Assembly: GCF_003591485.1 (NCBI RefSeq)
Contig: NZ_QZCF01000007.1
Location: forward strand, 124,001 to 188,000
Source of the DNA: Paenibacillus sp. 1011MAR3C5
GTDB taxonomy: Bacteria; Bacillota; Bacilli; Paenibacillales; Paenibacillaceae
DNA length: 64,000 nucleotides
Direction of reading: 5' to 3'
Shown here piece by piece: positions 50,248-59,457 of the stretch. The notes beneath the pieces are model-generated. The model had not been told where the DNA came from. It saw only the letters and a list, made by a program, of their open reading frames with translations, and made no database searches. Made by a program: the position numbers and the translations under genes. The number at the start of each line of letters is the position of its first letter. Position 1 is the first letter of the stretch.

Positions 50248-52029
50248 TTACCACAGCATTAATTTATCGATTTCTTCCTTATCAAGGAATGGCGCCATAT
50301 CTTGCAAGGCAGGCGTAGAAAAAGTTCCGTCTGCATTCATTCTTGACATAACCTTTGGAGTAACTGGGTCATCTAGCTTTTGCATTATTTCCAATATTGC
50401 AAAGCCGTTTTGGTTACAAAGCCACTCTAAACTCTCGTCAAGCTCTCCATTGCAATTGCAGCGATGATAAGGGCTGTCAAATACAGAAGCCAATTTTTCG
50501 AAATCAGGGAAACTAATCCCACTATCAGGTGTACAGCCTACATAGACCCCATTGAAAAAGTTCTTAGAAGTCTGTCTAATAGCCGCATATCCGTCATTTG
50601 AAAAAATAACTAGCTTTACAGGAAGCTTATAATGAACAATGGTTTGCAGCTCCTGTAGGTTCATCATAATACTACCTTCTCCGGTTACGCAGAAAACATC
50701 TTTTTTTGAGGCTATGGCTGCACCAATTGCCGCAGGCAGATCAAGTCCCATAGAGCCGCAGTTGGGGCTAGTTACAATACGTTGATTTTCTTTTCTTGTA
50801 CCTATTTGAAGCTTACTGCTGCAACCTGTATTATTACCAAGCGCCGAAATACTATCACTAGGCTCATACTCCTCAAATTTTTTCCAGAAGTTATATGAAC
50901 AAACTCTTTCATCATCTGTTATATTTTTCATAGCTTCAAAAGGTGTGAATTTGTTTTTTAGCATGTTGCAATAATCGAGCCATTTTTCATCTATGTTGAA
51001 AGGTTTAGATTTGTTTTCTATTTTTTCAAAAAATATTGACAAATCAGAATGAATAAACTTATATATATTTAAGCCAGGCTTCTGCATTTCAAATTCATCA
51101 ACGTCAATAGCAACCACACGAGATTTAGGCGCAAACTGATTTTGTGCAAAGCCAGTTGTTTTAAACCCTAAGGAAGAACCAAAGGACACAATTAAATCGG
51201 CATTTTGCAAAATGAAATTACCAGTTCTAGGGCCTATAAAACCAGACAAGCCAAAGTAATTTGGGTGCTCTCTGTACATTACATCTGCAGCAAGAGCAGC
51301 ACCAATAACCGGTACTCCGGAAATTTCGGCAAATTTCACAAATTGCTCCACGGTATTGCTCATTCTTAAACCGGTACCCGCAAGAAAACAAGGTCTTTCA
51401 GCATTTTTAATTAACTCAAATAGTTCCTTCACTTCTATATCGGATATTCCGGGTAATACTATCTTTTCTTCAGCAGCAATGCTATAAAGTTCGTCTTCTT
51501 CGATAATTGAGCTTTGAACATTTAGAGGTATATCTAGCCAGACCGGTCCTCTACGACCACTAAAAGAAATATCAATGGCTTTTTGCAGTTCGTGCTTTAT
51601 TGATAAAGGGTCGATAATCATTTTTGCATACTTCGTCATATTTTGCACAGAACCTATAATATCAAATTCCTGTATTCCCCTGTATCTTAAAGGTAAATCA
51701 CATGCTTTTGCAGTAGTTTCGTATCTTACTTGACCAGATATTACAATCATAGGCAATCCATCTTGCCATGCGCCCATTACACCTGTTATGGCATTTGTTG
51801 CTCCTGGACCAGATGTAACAATAACTGCTGCTGGTTTTCCAGATATATAAGCATATGAACTTGCAGCCATGGAGCAAGCCTGCTCATGATGATTAAAGTA
51901 TTTATTTATATTATCATTAAGTGCTAAAGCATTATTTAAATGCATTGCGCCGCCACCTACAACTGCAAAGCAATCTGTTATACCATTTTCAACTAGTATA
52001 TCCATTATTATATCAGCGACTCTTCTCAT
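50248..52029 (-). CDS. Thiamine-diphosphate enzyme, acetolactate-synthase-like (YerE-type candidate)
   Basis: The fold is that of acetohydroxyacid synthase. The N-terminal domain has FAVVGGGAMHLNNALALN and the catalytic Glu in NHHEQACSMAASSYAY; SGPGATNAITGVMGAWQDGL follows. The middle domain spans about 195-345. The C-terminal ThDP motif is GEGSIMMNLQELQTIVHYKL with SNDGYAAIRQT. 593 aa. In the yersiniose pathway a flavin/ThDP enzyme of this family (YerE) adds a two-carbon unit from pyruvate to a CDP-4-keto-3,6-dideoxyhexose. The same operon holds rfbF, rfbG and a reductase, which makes that role more likely than branched-chain amino-acid synthesis. AAAGGAG lies eight bases before the ATG, which overlaps the upstream gene by 17 bases. 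Confidence 0.85.
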   Translation of the reverse strand: MRRVADIIMDILVENGITDCFAVVGGGAMHLNNALALNDNINKYFNHHEQACSMAASSYAYISGKPAAVIVTSGPGATNAITGVMGAWQDGLPMIVISGQVRYETTAKACDLPLRYRGIQEFDIIGSVQNMTKYAKMIIDPLSIKHELQKAIDISFSGRRGPVWLDIPLNVQSSIIEEDELYSIAAEEKIVLPGISDIEVKELFELIKNAERPCFLAGTGLRMSNTVEQFVKFAEISGVPVIGAALAADVMYREHPNYFGLSGFIGPRTGNFILQNADLIVSFGSSLGFKTTGFAQNQFAPKSRVVAIDVDEFEMQKPGLNIYKFIHSDLSIFFEKIENKSKPFNIDEKWLDYCNMLKNKFTPFEAMKNITDDERVCSYNFWKKFEEYEPSDSISALGNNTGCSSKLQIGTRKENQRIVTSPNCGSMGLDLPAAIGAAIASKKDVFCVTGEGSIMMNLQELQTIVHYKLPVKLVIFSNDGYAAIRQTSKNFFNGVYVGCTPDSGISFPDFEKLASVFDSPYHRCNCNGELDESLEWLCNQNGFAILEIMQKLDDPVTPKVMSRMNADGTFSTPALQDMAPFLDKEEIDKLMLW

Positions 52030-52879
52030 CTCTATGACTCCTTTGCCATTCTATTTGCATTTGTATTCCTTTTTCTAAAGAAATTAGATCTAGTTCCTTT
52101 CTGTACTCCGTCTTTAACCTATCATTTGATGCAGTATATTCCTTGTTAAATCCATCGCTCAAGAACGTAATTTCATTTTGACTGTTAGTTTGTTTGCGCA
52201 CTTCCTCCGCTATTTGAAAGAGGGTATAGCGTGTACCAGAGCAACAGTTGTAATCATGATAATTAAGGGGCGAATCAATAAAAAACTCGGCAATTTTTGC
52301 AACATCGAATACGTGCATATAATCGAAATAGCAGTCTTGTCTAATGGTTATAGGCTCTTTATTATCACAACAGTTTATGCAATGAGTTATAAACTTGGAA
52401 TAATGGTCTGTAGGTCCATAGCAAGCAAAAATACGCATGTTAATTATGTTTTGGGACTTTAATGCCATCTCATTCATAATATATTTACCAAAACCGTATA
52501 CATCTTTTGGAATACTTCTCCCAAACTCAGTTTCCTGAATAGACGAAATATCCAGAGTTTTATCAAATTCAGCACCTGAGCCCGAATATATCATTTTTCC
52601 ATAAAGGTCTTGGTGCCGTGATAGATTTAAAAATCCGGTTAGGCTGTCTTTTAGCATATTGGACTCTATATCATTTTCTGGATTTTTCACTGGGTTAGGG
52701 TTTGCAAGATGAAGAATGGCATCAAACTTGCCACTTTTTAAATATTCATAAACTGAATTTGAGTCTAATAAATTTAGCTCCTGCCTGGAAGGGGCCGAAA
52801 CATCATATTTTTCATTTAATATAGGATAAATATTTCTGCCAATAAAACCAGTTTTCCCAGTGATAAGTATTTTTCGCAT
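52013..52879 (-). CDS. NAD-dependent epimerase/reductase (extended SDR)
   Basis: It has an N-terminal Rossmann motif (RKILITGKTGFIGRNIYPIL) and a YGFGKYIMNEMAL motif with catalytic Tyr and Lys; 288 aa. Short, RmlD/GDP-fucose-synthase-like members of this family reduce keto sugars. Placed between the acyltransferase and the ThDP enzyme, it could be the final reductase (YerF-like) that reduces the added acetyl branch or a ring ketone. The ATG at 52879 has GAGG seven bases upstream; a TTG at 52891 overlaps that site. Confidence 0.82.
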   Translation of the reverse strand: MRKILITGKTGFIGRNIYPILNEKYDVSAPSRQELNLLDSNSVYEYLKSGKFDAILHLANPNPVKNPENDIESNMLKDSLTGFLNLSRHQDLYGKMIYSGSGAEFDKTLDISSIQETEFGRSIPKDVYGFGKYIMNEMALKSQNIINMRIFACYGPTDHYSKFITHCINCCDNKEPITIRQDCYFDYMHVFDVAKIAEFFIDSPLNYHDYNCCSGTRYTLFQIAEEVRKQTNSQNEITFLSDGFNKEYTASNDRLKTEYRKELDLISLEKGIQMQIEWQRSHRDEKSR

Positions 52880-52911
52880 GAAGAACCTCAATTTTTTATT
52901 TTTGAAATAGG

Positions 52912-53601
52912 CTATTTGATTTCAACTGAAAAATATCTCTGTGCCATACATTGGTCTTTTTTGCGTTTTGAAATGATAACATTTCCTGTGCTATCCTTAA
53001 TGACAACACTATCTGACTCTATTGCCGTATTATGTACTAAAGCATCAACACCAATTGAAACTCTATCCCCAATAGGTTTGTTGCCGATTATTTTGGCGCC
53101 AGCGCCCAAAAATAATCCCTTACCCAAACGAGGCGCTGGGTTTCCGTTTTCATCTTCATCTGTATTGATTGTTACATTCTGAAAAATGACCAAAAAATCT
53201 GAATATACAGCGTTTCCGATAATAGAACCCACAGGATGTCCAAACAAAAAAATATCTGGAAGTCCGGATTTGTACGAGTAAAATAATCCATTTAAAGCTT
53301 TATTCAAAAAGATTAATTTATCGCACAAAGGCCTATTTTCAGATATTTTCCATAAACTATTGGACAAAAAAAACAAAAACTGACTATACTGATCAGAATG
53401 AAGATGTGAAAAGTAAGCTTGACCATCTTGGGTAAAGCCTCTTAAAGTAATATGTTTAAAACAATACTCTGTACGTTCAAGTGCAAGGCCCATTGCCGAG
53501 TCTACATCATGACCTTCAAACTTATATTTGTCAGGAAAAAAAAGATTAAGTTGAGAAGATATATAACTTTTAAGTTCAGTTGTTGTAAGAGACGTAATCA
53601 T
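52912..53601 (-). CDS. Serine-acetyltransferase-like hexapeptide acyltransferase
   Basis: 229 aa. The N-terminal half is helical (LTTTELKSYISSQLNLFFPD). The C-terminal half is a left-handed beta-helix of hexapeptide repeats (RLGKGLFLGAGAKIIGNKPI, GDRVSIGVDALVHNTAI). It resembles CysE but lies inside a nucleotide-sugar operon, so it more likely acylates a sugar. A second, broken copy lies at 48927-50247. The start is the first Met of the frame; a clear ribosome site was not obvious. Confidence 0.8.
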   Translation of the reverse strand: MITSLTTTELKSYISSQLNLFFPDKYKFEGHDVDSAMGLALERTEYCFKHITLRGFTQDGQAYFSHLHSDQYSQFLFFLSNSLWKISENRPLCDKLIFLNKALNGLFYSYKSGLPDIFLFGHPVGSIIGNAVYSDFLVIFQNVTINTDEDENGNPAPRLGKGLFLGAGAKIIGNKPIGDRVSIGVDALVHNTAIESDSVVIKDSTGNVIISKRKKDQCMAQRYFSVEIK

Positions 53602-53633
53602 GCAGTCATTATCCTTTCTTCATCTTATGTTCC

Positions 53634-54701
53634 TTAAACACCCACAGTATATCTCGCGTTCCAAAATTCTGATATTTGCTCTTCCATACATGTTATAACA
53701 TCACCGTTTGCAACAAATACTTTTGACCATTCTACTGTTTTTTCAACCGCTTTTTCTATATCCCAGCGTGGTTCCCAATTTAGAGCGCTTTTTATCTTTG
53801 AACAATCAAGTTTCAAGTAATTTGACTCATGCGGGCCTTCTTGTTGACCAGTATGCCACGTTATTCCATCTCCCCAGCTTTTACAGAAAAGGTTTGCAAG
53901 TTCGCCTGTGGTAATACAGTCGCTATCGTTTGGTCCCACATTATAGGAACCCTGAAAATCAAAATTTTCATACTGTTTTTTAATAATTTCAAGATAGACG
54001 CTTAAAGGCTCTAAAACGTGCTCATATGGGCGGACTGAAAAAGGATTTCTAACAAAAATGTCCTTTTTGTCTTGTGCCGATCTTACACAGTCAGGAATGA
54101 TTCGATCAGCCGAAAAGTCCCCTCCACCTATAACATTGCCGGCTCTAGCTGTAGAAACGGGCAACTTTCTCTCGAGAAAGAAAGAACGCTTATAGCTATT
54201 AGTAGCCAATTCTGAGCAAGATTTGCTGTTGGCATAAGGCTCAAATCCATCTAGAATGTCGTGTTCACGATAACCCCATTCCCACTCGTTGTTATAATAT
54301 ACTTTATCGGTGGTTACGTTTAAAACTGACTTGACACTGTTTGTAAGGCGAATACACTCCAAAACATTTACTGTACCCATAACATTAGTTTCATAGGTAT
54401 AAACAGGGTCTTTGTAGCTCTCTCTAACAAGGGGCTGAGCTGCCATATGAATAACAATTTCCGGCTGCTCTTTTTCGAAAACCTCCATAAGTTTCTTTAA
54501 ATCTCTTATATCCTCAATATATGACTTAACAATGGTATCGATTTTGCATAAATGATATAAACTCGGGTTAGTAATTGGTTGAAGACCATAGCCTATAACG
54601 TTGGCTCCGGCACCTGATAACACTTTGCAAAGCCACGAACCCTTAAAGCCTGTATGGCCAGTTATTAAAACAGTTTTATCTTTAAAAAATGATAAATTCA
54701 T
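53634..54701 (-). CDS. rfbG: CDP-glucose 4,6-dehydratase
   Basis: Converts CDP-glucose to CDP-4-keto-6-deoxyglucose with bound NAD. It has the N-terminal TVLITGHTGFKGSWLCKVLS, catalytic Tyr-Lys in EPYANSKSCSEL, and the family's AGNVIGGGDFSADRIIPDCV. The start at 54701 (NLSFFKDKTVLITGHTGFKG) fits the family length (355 aa) and follows the rfbF stop by five bases; the longer frame to 54743 would overlap rfbF. It uses the product of rfbF and feeds rfbH. Confidence 0.93.
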   Translation of the reverse strand: MNLSFFKDKTVLITGHTGFKGSWLCKVLSGAGANVIGYGLQPITNPSLYHLCKIDTIVKSYIEDIRDLKKLMEVFEKEQPEIVIHMAAQPLVRESYKDPVYTYETNVMGTVNVLECIRLTNSVKSVLNVTTDKVYYNNEWEWGYREHDILDGFEPYANSKSCSELATNSYKRSFFLERKLPVSTARAGNVIGGGDFSADRIIPDCVRSAQDKKDIFVRNPFSVRPYEHVLEPLSVYLEIIKKQYENFDFQGSYNVGPNDSDCITTGELANLFCKSWGDGITWHTGQQEGPHESNYLKLDCSKIKSALNWEPRWDIEKAVEKTVEWSKVFVANGDVITCMEEQISEFWNARYTVGV

Positions 54702-54706
54702 TAATG

Positions 54707-55480
54707 TCACCATACTTTCCATGGTGCTGTGCCTTCTTGCCATAGTTCATCCAGTGTGTTTTTATCCCTCAATGTATCCATACATTGCCAGAAGCCTTTG
54801 TGTTTGTAGGCCGCAAGGTTATTGCTTTCTGCTATCTGTTCAAGTGGTTGTCTTTCGAAAATGGTATCATCGCCCTCAATATAGTCAAAAACTTCAGGTT
54901 GCAAGACCATAAAGCCGCCATTGACCCAACCGCCGTCTTCTAGAGCCTTCTCTTTAAAGCTTGTAATGGAATGATCTTTGTCAATATTTAAAACCCCAAA
55001 TCGGCCTCCTGGCTGTATGGCAGATATGGTTGCAATCTTTCCATGAGATCTATGGAAATGTAGTAGGGCAGGGATATCTATATCACTGACCCCATCACCA
55101 TATGTCAGCATAAAAGGCTCATTTCCTACATACTCTTTTACTCTTTTTATTCTTCCGCCAGTCATCGTGTTAAGTCCGGTGTCAATAAGTGTTACCTTCC
55201 ATGGTTCTGCAAAATTGTTATGAACAGTCATTTTGTTGTCGCTAGAAAAATCAAAGGTAATATCCGAATTGTGAAGATAATAGTCTGCAAAAAATTCCTT
55301 GATTGCATAAGCTTTATAACCGCAGCATATGACAAATTCATGGAATCCGAAGTGAGAGTAATACTTCATAATATGCCATAATATTGGCAAATCACCAATT
55401 TCAATCAATGGTTTAGGTTTAAGATGTGATTCTTCGCTGATTCTGGTGCCAAATCCACCGGCAAGTATAACAGTTTTCAT
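54707..55480 (-). CDS. rfbF: Glucose-1-phosphate cytidylyltransferase
   Basis: Makes CDP-glucose from CTP and glucose-1-phosphate. It has the N-terminal nucleotidyltransferase signature VILAGGFGTRISEESHLKPK, FMLTYGDGVSDID, and the family end EGTAPWKVW; 257 aa. AGAGGGGA lies just before the ATG. It stands between legB and rfbG in a tightly packed operon. A ten-codon remnant of a second copy lies at 47765. Confidence 0.95.
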   Translation of the reverse strand: MKTVILAGGFGTRISEESHLKPKPLIEIGDLPILWHIMKYYSHFGFHEFVICCGYKAYAIKEFFADYYLHNSDITFDFSSDNKMTVHNNFAEPWKVTLIDTGLNTMTGGRIKRVKEYVGNEPFMLTYGDGVSDIDIPALLHFHRSHGKIATISAIQPGGRFGVLNIDKDHSITSFKEKALEDGGWVNGGFMVLQPEVFDYIEGDDTIFERQPLEQIAESNNLAAYKHKGFWQCMDTLRDKNTLDELWQEGTAPWKVW

Positions 55481-55499
55481 GACAGTCCCCTCTAATCTG

Positions 55500-56486
55500 T
55501 TAAATGTTATAAATATCTGGCTTATACTTTTTAAGGTTGTTTGGAAGTGACATCCATTTGATTACTTCTTCTAATCCTTGTTTGATGCTATATTCTGAGG
55601 TAAAACCTGTAAGCTCTTTAATCTTCGAGTTGTCGCATACCAATCTCATTACTTCACTGCCAGCAGGTCTAATTCTCGATTTATCTTCTATATAACAAGC
55701 ATCTATATTCATAATTTCTTTTACAGTTTCAAAAACTTGTCCTACGCTATATTCTGTATTTGAACCTATATTTATAGTCTGTCCTACACACTTATCGTTC
55801 TCGGAGAGGAGGATCAGCCCCTTGCAAGTATCCAAAACAAAATTCAAATCTCTTGTCGGCGTTGGATCCCCAAGCTTGATTTCCTTCATGCCACTCAATA
55901 ATTGAGATATAATTGTAGGAATAAAGGCTCTTGCAGATTGTCTTGGTCCGTATGTATTAAATGGTCTTGCTATCGTAACTGGCAGTTCAAAAGAATTGTA
56001 ATAGCTCATAGCTAAAGCATCTGCCCCGATTTTACTAGCACTATATGGAGATTGTGGTTGAAGTGGGTGAGATTCGTCGATAGGAACATATTTTGCTGTG
56101 CCGTAGACCTCACTGGTTGATATTTGTATTACCTTGGTCACGTTGTTTCTCAACGCTGCTTGACATACGTTCAAACACCCATTAACATTAGTATCGATAT
56201 AGCTGGCTGGTGCTACATATGAATAAGGTATAGCGATTAGAGCCGCCAAATTGAAAACGGTATCAATTCCTTTTGTTATGTTGTCGCAGAGAAAGGGATC
56301 TCTTACATCACCGCTGACAATCTCAATGTCGTTTTTGCAATCGACATCCTCAAGCCATCCCCAATCATTAGCGGAATTATAAATTGCCAGAGCCCTCACG
56401 TTATATCCTCTTTTAACCAACGTTTCCACCAAATGCGACCCGATAAACCCATCTGCACCTGTCACTAGCACATTTTTGGCATTCAT
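55500..56486 (-). CDS. legB: Sugar-nucleotide 4,6-dehydratase LegB
   Basis: Extended SDR closely resembling LegB, which acts on GDP-GlcNAc early in legionaminic acid synthesis: VLVTGADGFIGSHLVETLVK, the characteristic NSANDWGWLEDVD, HLAALIAIPYS-like NLAALIAIPYSYVAPASYID, STSEVYGTAKYVPI, and YSASKIGADALAMSYY with catalytic Tyr and Lys. 328 aa. AAGGGTGA lies nine bases before the ATG and a strong minus-strand promoter is upstream. It is the first gene of the operon that also carries the CDP-glucose genes, so the two sugar routes share a transcript. Confidence 0.88.
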   Translation of the reverse strand: MNAKNVLVTGADGFIGSHLVETLVKRGYNVRALAIYNSANDWGWLEDVDCKNDIEIVSGDVRDPFLCDNITKGIDTVFNLAALIAIPYSYVAPASYIDTNVNGCLNVCQAALRNNVTKVIQISTSEVYGTAKYVPIDESHPLQPQSPYSASKIGADALAMSYYNSFELPVTIARPFNTYGPRQSARAFIPTIISQLLSGMKEIKLGDPTPTRDLNFVLDTCKGLILLSENDKCVGQTINIGSNTEYSVGQVFETVKEIMNIDACYIEDKSRIRPAGSEVMRLVCDNSKIKELTGFTSEYSIKQGLEEVIKWMSLPNNLKKYKPDIYNI

Positions 56487-56526
56487 ATGTTATTCACCCT
56501 TCAAATTTTGCTTCATTTATTAAAAA

Positions 56527-56556
56527 ATTATAATAGTTTGATGCCGTAAAAGTCAA
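56527..56556 (-). promoter_or_regulatory. Sigma-A promoter of the legB-rfbF-rfbG operon
   Basis: On the minus strand, TTGACT (56556-56551), 18 bases, then a perfect TATAAT (56532-56527), about 40 bases before the start codon. Confidence 0.72.
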
Positions 56557-56642
56557 CGATGGCAACTCAGACTAAGTCAGATAATGGAATAATTTGTCAA
56601 TTCATGGCAGTAACAATTTTCGCCAGTAACAGATATGATATT

Positions 56643-56676
56643 AGTATTATCTCACATTATAAACAAAGATAATACT
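56643..56676. repeat. Perfect 9-bp inverted repeat in the divergent legB region
   Basis: AGTATTATC (56643-56651) and GATAATACT (56668-56676) with a 16-base spacer lie between legB and the neuC remnant. It could be an operator or a hairpin. Confidence 0.5.
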
Positions 56677-56734
56677 GTACCTAAATTTTGTTTAAGTGTA
56701 TGATTTAGCTACAAATATTTTAGGAGCATATATT

Positions 56735-57225
56735 ATGAAGAAAATATGTGTACTAACCGGAACTCGTGCTGAGTATGGGTTGCTTTATCATACAATAAAA
56801 TCAATCGAAAAAAGTCATAAATTGCAACTTCAGCTTATTGTAACGGGCAGCCATCTAAGCGCAAGACACGGACATACAATTGATATAATAAAAGAAGATA
56901 ATATCAAAATAGATTATGAAATAGATATGCTTATAGATTCGAATAGTAAAAGCTCAATATCAGTATGGGGCTTCTTATGATACAATTATCTACATGTTTC
57001 GACAGTCTTAAACCGGATATGATTCTAGTATTAGCAGACAGATATGAAGCATTGGCATTTGCCAGTTGCGCTATGTCCATGAATATTCCTATTGCTCATT
57101 TACATCCTGGATTCCCGAAAACACATAACGATGATTTTCTAAGGGGTGTTATCACTGAATCCCTTGATGCTACTGGGCCTTTGTCCAATCCTCGTTATGT
57201 AATGCCGGGAATCCAGGATTCATGA
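56735..57225 (+). pseudogene. Decayed NeuC/LegG-type epimerase gene
   Basis: From ATG 56735 (TAGGAG upstream) it reads KKICVLTGTRAEYGLLYHTI, matching the intact legG start, to about codon 80. A shift then moves the frame to LKPDMILVLADRYEALAFAS and MNIPIAHLHPG, where similarity ends near 57110. The catalytic C-terminal two-thirds is absent. It is a second copy, not a fragment of legG, because the sequence differs throughout. Confidence 0.85.
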
Positions 57226-57398
57226 AGCGGTAGCCTATCTCGCTAAGCTCGGAGGCTTTTTGGGCCGTAAGAGTGACGGTGAACCAGGTGTTAAGGTGAT
57301 TTGAAAAGGACTGAAAGAACTAAGAGTCGTTGTTGAGCACTATAAGTTCCTGCTTTAACATTCATATATTGGATATGTTGTGGGTCAAGAATAGATAA
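57214..57398 (+). mobile_element. IS4-family transposase 3' remnant, copy A
   Basis: Reads HEAVAYLAKLGGFLGRKSDG, EPGVKVI-stop-KGLKELRVVVEHYKFLL, the C-terminus of an IS4/Tn5-type transposase with TGA in place of Trp. The last 115 bases (57284-57398) recur at 61461-61576 with the same TGA. Confidence 0.8.
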
Positions 57399-57412
57399 GT
57401 GAGGGGTAATCA

Positions 57413-58579
57413 TTGAAACGTAAAGTTTGTATTGTGACAGGAACGAGATCAGAGTATGGCTTGCTGTATTGGCTAATGAAGCGTGTTGAAAATGATCCTA
57501 TGCTAGAACTTCAACTTGTCGTAACCGGAATGCATTTATCTCCAGAATTCGGATTGACATATAAACAGATTGAAAAAGATGGATTTTCAATTGATGAAAA
57601 GGTCGAAATGTTAGTATCAAGTGATACACCAAGTGCTATTGCAAAATCAATTGGCTTAGGCACAATATCATTTGCTGATACATTTTCTAGATTAAATCCT
57701 GATGTAATAGTTGTTCTTGGAGATAGATTTGAGATTTTTTCTGCTGCTCAAACGGCTATGGTTATGAGAATTCCTATTGCCCATATTCATGGCGGAGAGC
57801 TAACCGAAGGGTTAATTGATGATCCAATTCGCCATTCGATTACGAAGATGGCACATATTCATTTTACAGCTAATGAAGAGTACAAGAATCGTGTTATACA
57901 GATGGGCGAGCAACCTGGCACTGTTTATAATGTAGGGACACTAGGGGTCGAAGGAATTAATAATACAAAATATTTAAGTAAAAAAGAACTGTCAGAGAGT
58001 GTTCAACTGACTTTAGACAAATTTTTTCTTGTCACACTACATCCAACTACTTTGCAAGACAACACATCGGAAGCACAGATAAAAATATTGTTGCAAGCAT
58101 TGGATGAGTTCCCGCAATATCAAATAATATTTACAAAAACAAATGCTGACACAGATGGACGCATTATTAATAGCATTATTGAAGAATATGTAAAGAAAAA
58201 TAAAGATAGTTCAGTGGTATACGATTCATTAGGACAGCTTAGATACTTGAGTGCAATTAAACATTGTGAACTTGTAGTTGGTAATTCTTCTAGTGGATTA
58301 ATTGAAGTTCCGTTTTTCAGAAAACCTACTATAAATTTAGGCGTGCGTCAGAAGGGGCGATTAAAAGCAGACTCTGTAATAGATTGTTCATTTGATGTTA
58401 ATCAAATTAAAAGTGCGATTGAAACAGCGATTTCTTTGGAATTCAAGGATAAAATAAAGAATATGCCCATGATTTATGGTGAGGGGGATACATCTGAACA
58501 ATTAGTACAAATTCTAAAAGCGATACCCCTCGGAAACATTGTAATGAAACAATTTTATAATATAACGAGGCAAATATGA
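57413..58579 (+). CDS. legG: Hydrolysing UDP/GDP-sugar 2-epimerase, NeuC/LegG family
   Basis: In legionaminic acid synthesis LegG hydrolyses and epimerises GDP-diacetyl-bacillosamine to 2,4-diacetamido-trideoxymannose. Motifs are KVCIVTGTRSEYGLLYWLMK, VVLGDRFEIFSAAQTAMVMR, PIAHIHGGELTEGLIDDPIR and the C-terminal GNSSSGLIEVPFF with RQKGR. At 388 aa it is full length. The TTG at 57413 has AGGGGT about seven bases upstream. Its stop overlaps the formyltransferase start (ATGA). UDP-GlcNAc as substrate (NeuC) cannot be excluded; the neighbours favour LegG. Confidence 0.88.
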   Translation: MKRKVCIVTGTRSEYGLLYWLMKRVENDPMLELQLVVTGMHLSPEFGLTYKQIEKDGFSIDEKVEMLVSSDTPSAIAKSIGLGTISFADTFSRLNPDVIVVLGDRFEIFSAAQTAMVMRIPIAHIHGGELTEGLIDDPIRHSITKMAHIHFTANEEYKNRVIQMGEQPGTVYNVGTLGVEGINNTKYLSKKELSESVQLTLDKFFLVTLHPTTLQDNTSEAQIKILLQALDEFPQYQIIFTKTNADTDGRIINSIIEEYVKKNKDSSVVYDSLGQLRYLSAIKHCELVVGNSSSGLIEVPFFRKPTINLGVRQKGRLKADSVIDCSFDVNQIKSAIETAISLEFKDKIKNMPMIYGEGDTSEQLVQILKAIPLGNIVMKQFYNITRQI

Positions 58580-59457
58580 AAATACTATTTATTGGATGTG
58601 TCGCGTCAAGTGAAAGTTTTTTGAAAGCAATCTATCATGAAACAAATGCGACTATCGTAGGAGTTGTAACTAAGGAAAAATCAAATTTTAATTCAGATCA
58701 TGTATCTTTAGGTGATTTCTGTGAAATGAATAAAATTGACTGGATAGACTATGAAAATCATAATCAGTTGCTTGAATGGGTTAGAAAAAAAAATCCAGAT
58801 ATTATTTATTGCTTTGGATGGTCAAATTTACTACCAAAGGAAATTTATTCTATACCGCCATTAGGAGCGATTGGTTATCATCCTGCATTATTACCCAAAA
58901 ACCGAGGGAGACACCCTATAATTTGGGCGCTTGTTTTAGGGTTAAAAGAGACAGGGTCTACATTTTTTCAGCTGACAGATGAACCGGATGCAGGGGATAT
59001 ATGGAGTCAACTGAAAATCACAATTGAAGATTTTGAAGATGCTAGTTCATTATATGAAAAATTATTATTTGTTGGGAAGCAACAGGTAATAGAGCTGACA
59101 AGTAATATTATGAATCATAAAATTATTCCTGTAAAACAAGACGAGATGCATGCATCGTATTGGAGAAAGAGGAGTAAACAAGATGGCAAAATAGATTGGC
59201 GAATGGGTGCCTCAACAATAGTACAGTTGATAAGGGCCTTGACAAAGCCTTACGTTGGAGCTCATTTTGAATATAATGGTGTCGACATAATTATATGGCG
59301 TGCTGAAGTAGTATGCATGAAAAATATCGAAAGTATTGAGCCTGGAAAGGTCGTAAGTGTAGATGGAAACACTTTTGTTGTTAAGACAGCAGATAACCTG
59401 CTTCATATTTTAGAGTTTGAAGGTACCACTATGCCTAAGGTAGGGGAATATTTATGA
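58576..59457 (+). CDS. Sugar N-formyltransferase-like protein
   Basis: Formyltransferase fold (N-terminal PF00551 type, C-terminal Fmt-like). It carries IYCFGWSNLLPKEI, GYHPALLPKNRGRHPIIWAL and the LTDEPDAGDIW acidic motif, as in Fmt and in sugar N-formyltransferases that use 10-formyltetrahydrofolate. 293 aa. Overlaps with legG upstream and the PIG-L gene downstream (ATGA at both) show tight coupling. The likely job is to formylate an amine on a nonulosonic acid precursor freed by the deacetylase. Very AT-rich. Confidence 0.85.
   Translation: MKILFIGCVASSESFLKAIYHETNATIVGVVTKEKSNFNSDHVSLGDFCEMNKIDWIDYENHNQLLEWVRKKNPDIIYCFGWSNLLPKEIYSIPPLGAIGYHPALLPKNRGRHPIIWALVLGLKETGSTFFQLTDEPDAGDIWSQLKITIEDFEDASSLYEKLLFVGKQQVIELTSNIMNHKIIPVKQDEMHASYWRKRSKQDGKIDWRMGASTIVQLIRALTKPYVGAHFEYNGVDIIIWRAEVVCMKNIESIEPGKVVSVDGNTFVVKTADNLLHILEFEGTTMPKVGEYL

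Noticed and set aside
54702-54743. Longer N-terminus for rfbG
   Set aside because: It would overlap the rfbF end, add 14 residues absent from the family, and lacks a clear ribosome site.
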